Assembly: GCF_014698505.1 (NCBI RefSeq)
Contig: NZ_JACJTD010000005.1
Span: forward strand, 62,001 to 126,000
Direction: 5' to 3'
Length of the DNA: 64,000 bases
Origin: Nostoc foliaceum FACHB-393
GTDB lineage: Bacteria > Cyanobacteriota > Cyanobacteriia > Cyanobacteriales > Nostocaceae
In this document: piece by piece, positions 8,587-17,806 of the stretch
Layout: each line of letters opens with the position of its first letter
Numbering within the stretch: position 1 is the first letter of the stretch
The notes under the pieces: model-generated
What the model was told of the DNA's origin: nothing
The model's input: only the letters and a program-made list of their open reading frames with translations
The model's database searches: none
Position numbers and translations under genes: made by a program

Positions 8587-10047
8587 ATGGCATCCATCCG
8601 CGAGTTGCACCAACAGCTGGTTAAGAAAGAACGTTCTGCCGTTGAAATTACCCAAGAAGCTTTAGAGCGCATTCAAGCGTTAGAGCCGAAATTGCACAGC
8701 TTTTTATGTGTGACCGCAGAACGGGCATTAGAGCAGGCGGGTGCTGTGGATGCCAAAATTGCCGCCGGAGAAGAAATTGGGCTGCTAGCAGGCATTCCCG
8801 TGGGGATTAAGGACAACTTATGTACTAAGGGAATTCCTACCACCTGCGCCTCTCGGATTTTGGAAAATTTCGTGCCGCCTTATGAATCAACAGCGACGCA
8901 AAAACTTGCAGATGCTGGTGCGGTAATGGTAGGCAAAACCAACTTGGATGAGTTTGCGATGGGTAGTTCCACAGAAAACTCTGCCTACCAAGTCACGGCT
9001 AATCCTTGGGATTTGTCACGAGTTCCAGGTGGTTCTTCGGGGGGTTCTGCGGCGGCGGTGGCGGCTCAAGAATGTGTAGTTGCTCTCGGTTCTGATACTG
9101 GCGGTTCGATTCGGCAACCTGCATCTTTTTGCGGTGTGGTGGGAATGAAACCGACTTATGGTTTGGTTTCTCGTTATGGTTTGGTGGCTTACGCTTCGTC
9201 TTTGGATCAAATTGGGCCATTTGGAAACACAGTAGAAGATGCTGCAATATTATTAAGTGCGATCGCAGGTCACGATCCCAAAGATTCTACCAGCCTCAAA
9301 GTTGCCATTCCCAACTACGCCGCCAGCTTAAAACCAGACTTCAAACCCAGAGGTCAGCTAAGAATTGGCATCATTAAAGAAACTTTTGGTGAAGGTCTGG
9401 ACTCTGTTGTGGAACAAGCTGTTACCAAAGCAGTAGACCAACTACAAAGTTTGGGAGCAGAAATTCATATAATTTCCTGTCCCCGCTTTCGCTATGGCTT
9501 ACCCACCTACTACATCATTGCTCCATCAGAAGCGTCAGCAAACCTAGCTCGTTACGATGGCGTTAAATATGGTTACCGTGCCCCTGATGCGGATAATCTG
9601 CTATCGATGTACACTCGCACCCGTGCCACTGGTTTTGGTACAGAAGTCAAACGCCGGATTATGATCGGCACTTATGCCCTTTCGGCTGGCTATTATGATG
9701 CCTACTACCTGAAAGCACAAAAAGTCCGCACCCTGATTAAGCAAGACTTTGAAAAGGCTTTTGGCGCGGTTGATGTGTTAGTTTGTCCCACATCTCCCAC
9801 AACAGCATTCAAAGCAGGGGAAAAAACTACTGATCCCTTGAGTATGTATTTAACTGACTTGATGACTATTCCTGTGAATCTTGCTGGTTTACCTAGTTTA
9901 AGTTTGCCATGTGGTTTTGATGATCAGGGGCTACCGATAGGATTACAGCTAATTGGCAATGTGCTGCGAGAAGACCAACTGTTTCAGGTAGCTTACGCTT
10001 ATGAGCAATCTACTACTTGGCATCTGCGTAAACCACAAATATCTTGA
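8587..10047 (+). CDS. gatA: Aspartyl/glutamyl-tRNA amidotransferase subunit A
   Basis: Amidase subunit of the GatCAB complex. It releases ammonia from glutamine so that Glu-tRNA(Gln), and where needed Asp-tRNA(Asn), is converted to the amidated form; cytosolic and essential in organisms without GlnRS. The 486-residue length is normal. The amidase Ser-cisSer-Lys triad is visible as Lys75 in VGIKDN, Ser150 in [11 protein letters not shown] and Ser174 in DTGGSIRQP. The C-terminal PSLSLPCGF and [10 protein letters not shown] blocks are also present. The ATG start matches the family N-terminus. gatB and gatC are not in the window, as is usual in cyanobacteria, where the three genes are dispersed. 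Confidence 0.97.
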   Translation: MASIRELHQQLVKKERSAVEITQEALERIQALEPKLHSFLCVTAERALEQAGAVDAKIAAGEEIGLLAGIPVGIKDNLCTKGIPTTCASRILENFVPPYESTATQKLADAGAVMVGKTNLDEFAMGSSTENSAYQVTANPWDLSRVPGGSSGGSAAAVAAQECVVALGSDTGGSIRQPASFCGVVGMKPTYGLVSRYGLVAYASSLDQIGPFGNTVEDAAILLSAIAGHDPKDSTSLKVAIPNYAASLKPDFKPRGQLRIGIIKETFGEGLDSVVEQAVTKAVDQLQSLGAEIHIISCPRFRYGLPTYYIIAPSEASANLARYDGVKYGYRAPDADNLLSMYTRTRATGFGTEVKRRIMIGTYALSAGYYDAYYLKAQKVRTLIKQDFEKAFGAVDVLVCPTSPTTAFKAGEKTTDPLSMYLTDLMTIPVNLAGLPSLSLPCGFDDQGLPIGLQLIGNVLREDQLFQVAYAYEQSTTWHLRKPQIS

Positions 10048-10149
10048 AAATGGTCATTGGGAAGAGACAAGGAAGAAACTTATTCAATAATTCTCTTTTG
10101 TCACCCTGTTCCCTGCTCCCCTGCTTCTTCCCCACTCCCTGATTACTAT

Positions 10150-10611
10150 TCACTGATTAGTTACCATTGACTGTTGACCATTGACTGCTGGAGTCAGGGA
10201 TTCAGATGCAATTTGCGGTGGATTAAGTGTATAGAAAAGGCCAGTAGATGCAGCTACTAATAATAGAATGTAGGTGACGACAAGAGGTATGTATGTATTG
10301 GATTTGTTGTCTGAACTCTTATGGGCATTATTGGAGTCTTGGCGGACTACATTGCTGCTTATAAGAGCATGTGATAAAGCATTCCCATCCAGTCCTAAAG
10401 CATCTCCATAGCGACGGATCAATCCTTGAACAAAAATAGGCTCAGGCAATTCTTCAAATCGTTCTTCTTCTAAAGCTTGCAAAACACCTGCTCGAATCAG
10501 TGTTTCAGCAGCTATTTCTTCTATGCGTATGGATTTTTCTTGTCTTACTTGTCGCAAGTGTGTGGTTATTTCCTTTAGCTGCTCTACTTGAGCTTGGTTT
10601 AAGAGCGTCAC
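10150..10611 (-). CDS. RodZ-like helix-turn-helix membrane protein
   Basis: The 153-residue protein has a RodZ-type HTH domain (about residues 10-85: LRQVRQEKSIRIEEIAAET, then LEEERFEELPEPIFVQGLIRRYG) on the cytoplasmic side and a single transmembrane helix (about 107-127, YIPLVVTYILLLVAASTGLF). A short outer tail lacks the long beta domain of E. coli RodZ. RodZ links MreB to the envelope in rods; here the shorter form suggests a related envelope or cytoskeletal role, but that is inference. It is monocistronic, convergent with gatA, and no mre gene is nearby. Confidence 0.75.
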   Translation of the reverse strand: MTLLNQAQVEQLKEITTHLRQVRQEKSIRIEEIAAETLIRAGVLQALEEERFEELPEPIFVQGLIRRYGDALGLDGNALSHALISSNVVRQDSNNAHKSSDNKSNTYIPLVVTYILLLVAASTGLFYTLNPPQIASESLTPAVNGQQSMVTNQ

Positions 10612-11196
10612 AGTCTTCTCCTGTATGGGCTAATTCTACTATTCATATAGTGAGAAGACTTCAAATCGCATACGTATTTTTACTGAATAATTGATTTTAG
10701 AGTAAAATTTTTTGAGAATGCTTGAAATCTAGATACAAAAATGCTAGAGCTACTCATTCTAAGTAATTTCTTTGTTAATATAGACACTTTAATATTCAAT
10801 AAAAAGTTAGGCATGGGAGTTAATAAGCTGCAATTTTTCATACAAGTATTTTCCCTACTGCTACTCTGGGGTGGAATCATTGCATCATAATGACACAGCA
10901 GTAATTGCCGATTTGCAATATTTGCAATGGGTAGAGTCTTTTGTCGAAAAAGTGTGAGCTAGTAGCTATTCCCTTTGGGTGCGGCTATTGTCATAATACG
11001 TATCTTCATAAAGAGTAGTATTCAAAGACTTATTGCAGATATTATTGGAAAGAATCATTAGACTTGTCCCTAAATTCTGCAAAAAAAATTATAGATTCAT
11101 CACCGAAATGAAATATGCTGTAACTATTCAACCAAACTTGATTATAAGTTTTGAGATTAAATTAGAAGATTTCTAAATACCTTTTATTAGTTACAT
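10612..11196. other. AT-rich intergenic region without a recognisable gene
   Basis: 585 bp between the divergent RodZ-like and universal-stress genes. I see only short, low-quality open frames, AT-rich DNA and no convincing hairpin, repeat or RNA gene. It must hold the promoters of both flanking genes. Confidence 0.5.
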
Positions 11197-12078
11197 ATGT
11201 TTCAACGAGTGTTGATTTGCACAGACTTTTCCGACGGTTTGCATCGTCTAAGACATTTTGTTTCTAGTCTTGCACTTACGGGGATGAAGCAAATAGTTTT
11301 TCTGCACGCTGTTCCATTATCGGAAAGAGGCATTATTCCACAAGTCGATAGTGAAAAAATAGAACAAGCTCAAACTCGATTCGCAGAAGCTGTTGGCGAA
11401 AGCCCCACTGATGTAGAAGTAAAAATAGAAGTTCAATCGGGAAAGGCTGTTGATACCATACTTAAAGTTGCCCAAACCTATCGATCTCAATTAATTATCC
11501 TGGGTTCTCAAAGTCGCAGCTTACTCACGGAAAAATTGGTGGGTAGTACGATGGCTAACTTATCTCGTCGAACACCTATTCCCTTACTGGTACTGCGTCC
11601 TCAGTTGATGTATGCTTATACTTCTGAGGAATTAATACTCCGTTGTCAGCACCTTTTCCGTTCTTTGCTACTTCCCTACAACGGTACTCAAGAGGCGGAT
11701 TATTTGGTACAACAAGTAAAGCAATTGGCTCAACAACAATCTGGTAGATATCTACAACAATGCAAGCTTTGCTGGGTTTTAGAAGATACTGGTCGTCGAG
11801 AATTACCAAGGAAAATCTTACCACAGCAGGCAGGGCAAACTCTATCTCAGATTAAAGCTGATTTGGAGGGGATAAATTTACAAGTAGAGCTAGAAGTTCG
11901 GGAAGGATACTCTGTTACCGAGGTTTTAGAGGCGGCTGCAATGGGTGATATTAGTGCGATCGCAGTGTCTTCAGGAACGATAGGTAAACTCCAAGAATGG
12001 TTGGTTTCCAGTTTTACAGCTGAATTATTACGTTTTAGCTGGTATCCCGTACTCTTTTTTCCAAGCCAACGTGGCTAA
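11197..12078 (+). CDS. Universal stress protein, two UspA domains
   Basis: The 293-residue protein consists of two tandem Usp domains. The first (residues 1 to about 142) starts MFQRVLICTDFSDG and ends with LIILGSQSRSLLTEKLVGST followed by TPIPLLVLRP. The ATP-binding consensus Gx2Gx9G(S/T) is present except that the second Gly is Ser (GSQS), which may weaken nucleotide binding. The second domain (about 155-293) is degenerate and ends ISAIAVSSGTIGKLQEWLVSS. Cytosolic; Usp proteins act in stress and energy-state responses, with no specific partner suggested here. It is monocistronic, and the ATG is the first in frame. Confidence 0.85.
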   Translation: MFQRVLICTDFSDGLHRLRHFVSSLALTGMKQIVFLHAVPLSERGIIPQVDSEKIEQAQTRFAEAVGESPTDVEVKIEVQSGKAVDTILKVAQTYRSQLIILGSQSRSLLTEKLVGSTMANLSRRTPIPLLVLRPQLMYAYTSEELILRCQHLFRSLLLPYNGTQEADYLVQQVKQLAQQQSGRYLQQCKLCWVLEDTGRRELPRKILPQQAGQTLSQIKADLEGINLQVELEVREGYSVTEVLEAAAMGDISAIAVSSGTIGKLQEWLVSSFTAELLRFSWYPVLFFPSQRG

Positions 12079-12201
12079 ACCTCTGCCACAGACTTACTAG
12101 CTGCTATCATTGTTAACCCATATTAGCTCCCCTTCAGCCACCCCAATAGCCTCGCCAACTGCGGCTCTTTTGAATTCCTGAGTCTTCATCAGCTTCCACT
12201 A

Positions 12202-12294
12202 GCTTTGCGTTGGCGCAGCCCGCCCCGCGCTTCGACCCAACTCTTGGAGAGGCTGCGCCCTAAGCGTAGCTATGCCGCAGGCTTTACGGCATAG
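12202..12294. repeat. Dispersed palindromic repeat
   Basis: Contains GGCGCAGCC (12212-12220) with its inverse GGCTGCGCC (12251-12259), and CTATGCCG (12270-12277) with its inverse CGGCATAG (12287-12294). GC-rich modules of this kind, including the AAGCGTAGC core, occur again near 42565-42590 and are typical non-coding repeats of Nostoc-type genomes. Confidence 0.5.
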
Positions 12295-12370
12295 GTATGT
12301 AACCACCGGAGGCATCGCTTGTAGTTTAGTACAGTTGCTTACTTCAAAAATCTTCATCAGAATTCTATTC

Positions 12371-12400
12371 CGATATATCGTGATATATTTCGATATATCG
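12371..12400. promoter_or_regulatory. Tandem palindromes, probable PadR autoregulatory operator
   Basis: The palindrome CGATATATCG occurs twice (12371-12380 and 12391-12400), spaced exactly 20 bp, about two helical turns, so two dimers could bind the same face. It lies 33 bp upstream of the PadR gene start. PadR regulators commonly repress their own promoters through such palindromes. Binding by this protein is inferred. Confidence 0.6.
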
Positions 12401-12432
12401 TATATTAGAGAAAGTTGATTTGAAATTGATTT

Positions 12433-13059
12433 ATGTTTAGACACTTTCGATCGCGCTTTGGGACACCTGCATGGGCAGGAGTTAGCGAAGATGATTCATT
12501 GTTTGTCAAGTCTTGGTTTGGGCATGGCAAGCATCATGGTAGAGATCATGGCAAACACTTAGGTAATGAAATGTTTGGTCGTGGTTGGGGAGATGAATAT
12601 CGAACTCGTCGGGGTGATATCAAGTTCATCCTGCTGGAATTGTTATCTGAGCATCCTAGTCATGGTTACGACCTGATCAAAGATGCGGAAACTCGCTACG
12701 GTGGTTTCCGTCGCCTCAGTCCTGGCTCAGTGTATCCAACACTCCAACTGCTGGAGGAAGGTGGTTATCTTAAGAGCGCCCAGGAAGGTGGCAAGCGGAT
12801 TTACACGATCACCGATGAAGGTAGACAACTATTGGCAGAACGTGCCCAACAAGAAACTTCAGATACTCCTTGGGATAGCGTCAAAAGTTTCGTGACAGGT
12901 AAGCCCCAAGAGTTTATTGAGTTGCGAAATGCTGCAACAGAATTAGCTGCTGTTGTGGTGCAGGTTGCTCGTAGTGGCAATGTGGAGCGAATAAATCGGG
13001 TGCGTGAGCTATTAGAGCAAGTTAAACGGGAAATTTACGCAATTTTGGCTCAAAAATAA
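12433..13059 (+). CDS. PadR family transcriptional regulator
   Basis: The 208-residue protein has an unusual N-terminal extension (about residues 30-48, GHGKHHGRDHGKHLGN) rich in His and Gly that could bind a metal. A PadR winged helix follows: IKFILLELLSEHPSHGYDLIKDAE, then GSVYPTLQLLEEGGYLKS and KRIYTITDEGRQLL. The C-terminal helices (about 150-208) form the dimerisation arm. Cytosolic DNA-binding repressor; the inducer is unknown. The start at ATG 12433 lies just after the double palindrome at 12371-12400, its likely own operator. No co-transcribed target gene is evident, because a hairpin follows the stop codon at once. Confidence 0.9.
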   Translation: MFRHFRSRFGTPAWAGVSEDDSLFVKSWFGHGKHHGRDHGKHLGNEMFGRGWGDEYRTRRGDIKFILLELLSEHPSHGYDLIKDAETRYGGFRRLSPGSVYPTLQLLEEGGYLKSAQEGGKRIYTITDEGRQLLAERAQQETSDTPWDSVKSFVTGKPQEFIELRNAATELAAVVVQVARSGNVERINRVRELLEQVKREIYAILAQK

Positions 13060-13088
13060 GTAGAGAGGCAAAAACTTGCATCTCTACT
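13059..13088. terminator. Terminator hairpin after the PadR gene
   Basis: AGTAGAGA (13059-13066) pairs with TCTCTACT (13081-13088), with additional GC pairs inside, directly at the PadR stop codon. It also lies downstream of the convergent HAD gene, so it may serve both. Confidence 0.5.
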
Positions 13089-13111
13089 CTCAATATTCTC
13101 AGATTTTGCGC

Positions 13112-13798
13112 TTAGAAGTTAGAAGCGATCGCACTTAAATCTTGTTCAATAAGTGAGTTTAGCAATGTCCACAACTGCAAATCAGTAAAATCTGGAATTG
13201 CCATAAATGCGCCGATTTCCTGTAAAACTTGGGGATCGTGGGTTGACGCTATACCAATAGTGCGGATATCTGCGCTTACCGCCGCCCGAATACCAGAGGG
13301 AGAGTCTTCTAAAGCGATCGCTTCCTCTGCTGTAATCCCCAACTTATTCAGGGCAGCTTGGTAGGGTGCAGGATCGGGTTTACCTGCAATACAATCATCC
13401 GCTACAACAACTGTATGAAAAGCTTCTTTGATTCCCAAAACGTCTAGCATAAATTCTGCATTTAATCTAGGGGCATTAGTTACTAATGCACGTTTTAAAT
13501 TATGTGTCTCTGTCCATTTTAGTAGTTCAGAAAATCCACTTAGCGGTTTTAGATCCGGGGCGAGTTTGCGGAAAAGTGCCTCTTTTTCGTCTGCAAATTT
13601 TTGCCCTTCTACTGTTGATAATTGTGGCAGAATATCCTTAACAATTTCTGGATTTAGCCGCCCACTAATTCGCGATTTATAAAATGTTTCGTCAATTTCT
13701 ACACTGTAATTTAACAGCATTTCCTGCCAAGCTCGGTAGTGTATGGGGTCAGTGTTAACAATAGTGCCGTCTAGGTCAAAGAGAATTGCAGTTAGCAT
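13112..13798 (-). CDS. HAD-superfamily phosphatase/phosphomutase (beta-phosphoglucomutase-like)
   Basis: The 228-residue HAD hydrolase has motif I DLDGT with nucleophile Asp8 and Asp10, then a helical cap (about residues 15-90). Motif II is LVTNAP, followed by the motif III lysine in GKPDPAPYQAAL and the motif IV acidic pair in ALEDSPSGIRAA. It is the beta-PGM/CbbY-like subclass. Probable substrates are small phosphosugars, which cannot be specified. Cytosolic. It is divergent from a glucosamine-6-phosphate deaminase gene 204 bp away, which may hint at amino-sugar or sugar-phosphate metabolism, but no shared regulation is visible. Confidence 0.88.
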   Translation of the reverse strand: MLTAILFDLDGTIVNTDPIHYRAWQEMLLNYSVEIDETFYKSRISGRLNPEIVKDILPQLSTVEGQKFADEKEALFRKLAPDLKPLSGFSELLKWTETHNLKRALVTNAPRLNAEFMLDVLGIKEAFHTVVVADDCIAGKPDPAPYQAALNKLGITAEEAIALEDSPSGIRAAVSADIRTIGIASTHDPQVLQEIGAFMAIPDFTDLQLWTLLNSLIEQDLSAIASNF

Positions 13799-14002
13799 GA
13801 TTGTTTGGTAAAATGTAAATAATTGTTAACTTAATTTAAATAGTTTACATCGTTTTTTTATTCTTAGTGATTGTTCCTTGGTTAATACAGGGTAAAAAGT
13901 CGCGCTAAATCCTAAAATCTATACTGGATAAGCCATGTAAAGGCAGACAGGTAGAGCTTCTCAACAAAGTGCCATATAATTGATAACCTTCTGTGTAAGC
14001 AA

Positions 14003-14776
14003 ATGCTAGCCGCTACAAACTTTTTTCGCGTTGATGATTTACTAGTGCAGATTTACAATTCTGAAGTCGAAATGGCCCAGGATGTTGCCGAAATCGCACA
14101 AAAGCATTTACAGCAAGTTCTCAAACAACAAGATACAGCCGCTGTATTGTTAGCAACAGGTAACTCCCAACTTAAATTTCTTGATGCTTTGATTGCATTG
14201 GGTGGTGTAGATTGGTCAAGGATTATTCTGTTCCATCTAGATGAATATTTGGGAATTACTGCTGACCATTCTGCGAGTTTCCGGCGCTATATGCGAGAAC
14301 GTGTAGAGAAACGGGTTGCTCCTAAGGAATTTCACTATATAGAAGGTGATACATTGCAACCAGTAACAGAGTGCGATCGCTACACTAAACTACTGCAAGC
14401 ACAACCAATTGACTTATGCTGTCTTGGTGTTGGCGAAAATGGACATTTGGCTTTTAATGATCCAGCAGTAGTAAATTTTCAAGATCCTTACAGTGTAAAA
14501 TTAGTAAAACTGGATACAGTGAACCGTCAGCAACAAGTAAGCACAGGTCACTTTCCGAATCTAGAAACTGTCCCACAGTATGCTTTTACTGTCACTATCC
14601 CAACGATTTGTTCAGCCAAAAAAATTCTCTGTCTTGCTCCAGAAAAACGTAAAGCGAATGTGGTAAAAGAGATGTTGCAAGGAGCTATAAGTACAAACTG
14701 TCCAGCTTCTATTCTCCGTCAACAACCTCAAGCGACGTTATTGTTGGATGTCAATTCTGCTAGTTTGCTGTCGTGA
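14003..14776 (+). CDS. nagB: Glucosamine-6-phosphate deaminase-like protein
   Basis: NagB converts glucosamine 6-phosphate to fructose 6-phosphate and ammonia. The 257-residue protein has the family signatures: a phosphate-binding loop LLATGNSQL, HLDEYLG (Asp80, Glu81), and LGVGENGHLAFNDP with catalytic His148. Cytosolic. The first loop has N-S where NagB usually has G-S/T, so 6-phosphogluconolactonase-type or other amino-sugar-phosphate isomerase activity cannot be excluded. ATG start; monocistronic. It borders the 1.3-kb non-coding region on its right. Confidence 0.85.
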   Translation: MLAATNFFRVDDLLVQIYNSEVEMAQDVAEIAQKHLQQVLKQQDTAAVLLATGNSQLKFLDALIALGGVDWSRIILFHLDEYLGITADHSASFRRYMRERVEKRVAPKEFHYIEGDTLQPVTECDRYTKLLQAQPIDLCCLGVGENGHLAFNDPAVVNFQDPYSVKLVKLDTVNRQQQVSTGHFPNLETVPQYAFTVTIPTICSAKKILCLAPEKRKANVVKEMLQGAISTNCPASILRQQPQATLLLDVNSASLLS

Positions 14777-15308
14777 AGAAAGATTGAGAACTCCAATTCA
14801 AGCGATCAAATGGTGAATTACAGCAGTTTGTAACTAAATGAGGTACAAAACCAAGAACTCAAAACAGAAATTATTATTCTTTCTCCTGCCTCAAAATCTG
14901 TGATTTTGTACTTCATGCAAACAAAAGCTGCTGTATACAATTATATGCTTCAGGTGTTGCCGACTGTGCTGCCTTAATAGCATAAGAGTCTTGCAATTAC
15001 CCTAATTTTGAGCAAATTTATACCATCACTTTTCTAATGTTAAATATTTGGACAAAATTGTTGTAATTATGTTTATTATTTCTAGTTTTAAGGAATTAGA
15101 AAAATACTAAATTTTTAAATGATTGGTAATTTTGAAATTTTCTATAATTCTTTGTAGCGTGCATCTTGTCTATTTACCCATAATCTAGTAAGACTTAGGT
15201 TTGTAGCTATATAATTTAGTTCTATCTAGTTAGGCTAATTAGTTAAATAATTGTAGATATTTAAAAGCATGGCTTAGAGATTGTCTTGTCAAGAGTCTCC
15301 GACTGGGA

Positions 15309-15341
15309 GGGCTGCTGCCTCTTGAGTTGCGGCAGCAGCCC
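15309..15341. other. Perfect 11-bp stem-loop, candidate structured RNA element
   Basis: GGGCTGCTGCC (15309-15319) and GGCAGCAGCCC (15331-15341) form an uninterrupted GC-rich stem around an 11-base loop, in otherwise AT-rich non-coding DNA. No T-run follows on either strand, so it is not an ordinary terminator. Confidence 0.45.
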
Positions 15342-15484
15342 AATGATGAGCATTTCCCTCCTCTGGCTGGGAACAAGGCTTTAAAGGAGTTTTAGTTTAA
15401 GTTGCCACCAATGGGTACTGCCGTATTCCTACACCTCACGATATGTTGTACCGCATCTGAATGGGAACCGCTATAAATATAAAA

Positions 15485-15556
15485 AAGTCCGCTTTCGCGG
15501 ACTTGACTAAGGGCTTCTGTCACTTTTTTCGGCTACAATCATGTATGAATCATGAT
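15485..15556 (-). ncRNA. Candidate small RNA with intrinsic terminator
   Basis: Reading the minus strand, a hairpin (ATCATG/CATGAT, 15538-15556) is followed by about 30 unpaired bases and then by a perfect 8-bp stem AAGTCCGC-GAAA-GCGGACTT (15485-15504). A run of T residues follows the stem. Stem plus T-run is a textbook rho-independent terminator, yet no protein gene precedes it on this strand for about 2.3 kb. The cbiG-cobJ stop is 580 bp upstream. A short independent transcript is the simplest explanation, but expression is unproven. The 5' end is a guess. Confidence 0.35.
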
Positions 15557-15835
15557 GTTTTTATTGTTGTTTATCCGTAAAAAAAAATCAAGTTACCTGA
15601 GCTATTTTAATAGACATAATTACTTTAATTATATCTTTTTCCAGGTACTCCAATAATAGCTATTAAATTGTTTCAAAATATTTCTTATTATTCCATGCGA
15701 CAGAGATTTAGACTAGCACAAATTTACTAACTTATGTAATTATTTTTGGACAGAACACAGATATATATGTCTTTTAAAAAGCAAGAATTTACAAGATTTT
15801 TGCATTAAAAAGGTAAAGGTGGTCAGGTATAACAG

Positions 15836-15867
15836 CCCCAGGAATGAATTCCCAATCCTGGGGTTTT
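15836..15867 (+). terminator. Orphan plus-strand terminator
   Basis: CCCCAGGA (15836-15843) pairs with TCCTGGGG (15856-15863) and is followed by TTTT. No annotated plus-strand gene ends nearby (nagB ends 1.06 kb upstream), so it may close another small transcript. Confidence 0.55.
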
Positions 15868-15890
15868 ATTATGCGATCGCTTAGAGGATG

Positions 15891-16049
15891 TTTGAAAAGT
15901 CCTCTTATCGGTATCAAATAGTTTTAGATCCCCCTAAATCCCCCTTAAAAAGGGGGACTTTGATTCTGGTTCCCCCCTTTTTAAGGGGGGTTAGGGGGGA
16001 TCTAAAAGTGCTTAAAGTTACAGCGAAACACTTTTCAAACAACCTCTTA
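15891..16049. mobile_element. MITE, copy A
   Basis: A 159-bp non-coding element has terminal inverted repeats TTAGAGGATGTTTGAAAAGT (left end) and its imperfect inverse ending AACCTCTTA (right end). Inside are two long internal palindromes of C-runs and G-runs (CCCCCTTAAAAAGGGGG type). A second copy in opposite orientation lies at 48345-48514. It carries no transposase, so it would be moved in trans. Confidence 0.75.
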
Positions 16050-16084
16050 GAAAAGTGGATTTAAAAAAGTGCTTATGCCTGCTT

Positions 16085-17806
16085 TTATGTATAGCGACGC
16101 GGCGTATAAACCCAGATATTACCATCGCGGCGCTTGATGGTTCGGGTTTTTGTGGAACCAACGAGAATAATTGTCCGCATATCAGCGGTTGCTGGTGCTA
16201 ACTGGTCAAGCGTGATCACTTTCACCACCTGTCCTGGTCTACCAAGATTCCGTGCCAACACTACTGGTGTATCCGGTGTTCTATGTCGCAGCAAAATATT
16301 TCTTGCTTCTGCCAGTTGCCAGGTACGCTCTTTGGAAACAGGATTGTAGAAAGCAATTACAAAATCAGCCTCAGCAGCAGCCGCAATTCGTTGTTCGATC
16401 GCAGACCAAGGTTTCAAGATGTCAGACAGGGAAATAGCACAGAAGTCATGCCCAAGGGGCGCACCAATGGCTGCTGCTGCTGCCTGCATGGCTGAGATCC
16501 CTGGTGCTACATGAATATCGATATTGTCCCATTCGGGCTTGGCATAGCGATCGCATACTTCAAATACTGCTGTTGCCATTGCATAGATACCTGGGTCACC
16601 AGATGAAACTACAGCTACATATCGCCCAGATGCTGCTAAATCAAGGGCCATTTTCGCCCGTGCTTCTTCTTCGCGGTTGTCGGACTCATGCCGTTGCTTG
16701 CCATCAGCCAGAGAACCGACTAAATCTAAATAAGTTTTGTAACCCACTAGGTCAGTTGCCGACTTGAGTATCTCCTTGACTTCTGGAGACATCCATTGTG
16801 ATCCACCGGGGCCCGTGCCAATAATCGCTAATCGTCCGCGTGGTTGACCGATGGTGTTGGGGTCAATTGGTTGAGGGGCAATAGCGATCGCAATCTGGGG
16901 AGATGAGGAAGATAAGGGGGATGTGCCTGTGGCTGCGATCGCTACTGCTTGGGCGGGGCTATAACCTTGTGATAACAGACTTTCTAGCTGATTTGGGGTA
17001 AAAAAGCGGGCAGGCACTCCTAAGGCGCTAGCTACGGCATGGATTGCTGGATCGGCTGCGACGGTGATGGGTGCAAATATCCCGGCGACTGATGCTTTTT
17101 CTAGTTTGGCATCAGCTAGTAGCTGCTGTACTAAAGTGACTGCATCATCAATGGGGGTACTAATTGCGATCGCGATCGTTGCTGGGTGGTAGACAAGGCA
17201 GTTAGCTGTAGGAGTCACCAAACGTTCCGTAACTTGGATGGTCAAATCTCCCTGTGGATTTATGGGCAGTTTACTATCGCTCAACCAAGGTGCTACTCCT
17301 TCTAACTTGACTTGTGCCCCGGCTAGCAAATCTGAGATAAATTTCTTCGCATCGTCTGGGTTTGCTAAATGGTATCCGGGGGGAGGAGATAACAGCGTTG
17401 TGCCCAAACGTAAATCGCCTGTGGTCGTAATTGCAGGTTTGACATCAAGCACTTCGGCAATGCGACGGGCTAAATCGTTTACCCCACCAAGTCCGCCCAA
17501 GAGGGGGACAACAGCACTACCATCCTCAGCCACAGCTAGCACTGGTGGTTCCTGTTGTTTATCTGAGAGTAGGGGGGCTAGCGTCCTAATTAAAATACCA
17601 GCGGCACAAATGCCAATTAGCGGCGTTCCTTGGGCAAATAGCTCGCGCAGCGTCTCGCCAAAGTTAGTAAAGCTGACATCAACTCCAGATGTGCGACCCG
17701 TTAGACCGTATAGTGTCGCCCCTGGTAGGATACTAATGATTTTGCGTGCTACTGTGACGCTATTTTGACCTAGTATTACAATGGCGGGTGCAACGTTCAT
17801 CAACAT
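16085..17806 (-). CDS. cobJ: CbiG-CobJ fusion: cobalt-precorrin-5A hydrolase / precorrin-3B C17-methyltransferase
   Basis: A 573-residue bifunctional cobalamin-biosynthesis enzyme. Residues 1 to about 310 are CbiG (GLTGRTSGVDVSF, GICAAGILIRTLAPLLSDK, LLGGLGGVNDLARRIA, then the C-terminal CbiG domain VAGIFAPITVAADPAIHAVA). CbiG opens the lactone and removes C20 during ring contraction. Residues from about 325 are the SAM-dependent methyltransferase CobJ/CbiH (LAIIGTGPGGSQWMSPEV, VVSSGDPGIYAMA, GISAMQAAAAAIGAPLGHDFCAISLSD). The fusion of two successive steps is usual in cyanobacteria. Two in-frame ATG codons (residues 1 and 3) are possible starts. The cobK operon is 10 kb to the right; no riboswitch is visible here. 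Confidence 0.95.
   Translation of the reverse strand: MLMNVAPAIVILGQNSVTVARKIISILPGATLYGLTGRTSGVDVSFTNFGETLRELFAQGTPLIGICAAGILIRTLAPLLSDKQQEPPVLAVAEDGSAVVPLLGGLGGVNDLARRIAEVLDVKPAITTTGDLRLGTTLLSPPPGYHLANPDDAKKFISDLLAGAQVKLEGVAPWLSDSKLPINPQGDLTIQVTERLVTPTANCLVYHPATIAIAISTPIDDAVTLVQQLLADAKLEKASVAGIFAPITVAADPAIHAVASALGVPARFFTPNQLESLLSQGYSPAQAVAIAATGTSPLSSSSPQIAIAIAPQPIDPNTIGQPRGRLAIIGTGPGGSQWMSPEVKEILKSATDLVGYKTYLDLVGSLADGKQRHESDNREEEARAKMALDLAASGRYVAVVSSGDPGIYAMATAVFEVCDRYAKPEWDNIDIHVAPGISAMQAAAAAIGAPLGHDFCAISLSDILKPWSAIEQRIAAAAEADFVIAFYNPVSKERTWQLAEARNILLRHRTPDTPVVLARNLGRPGQVVKVITLDQLAPATADMRTIILVGSTKTRTIKRRDGNIWVYTPRRYT

Larger units (their letters stand above)
14777..16084. other. 1.3-kb region without protein genes, containing hairpins and a MITE
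   Basis: No plausible coding frame runs through this interval. It contains a strong hairpin (15309-15341), a candidate minus-strand small RNA with terminator (15485-15556), a plus-strand terminator (15836-15867) and a MITE (15891-16049), each listed separately. The stretch 14830-15290 is AT-rich and featureless to my eye. Confidence 0.6.

Noticed and set aside
8217..8672. 151-codon minus-strand frame over the gatA start
   Set aside because: It consists of low-complexity translation of the G-rich repeat and overlaps gatA in antisense; the real small gene is at 8089-8229.
12199..12444. 81-codon minus-strand frame upstream of PadR
   Set aside because: It runs through dispersed repeats and the palindromic operator and has no recognisable protein features.
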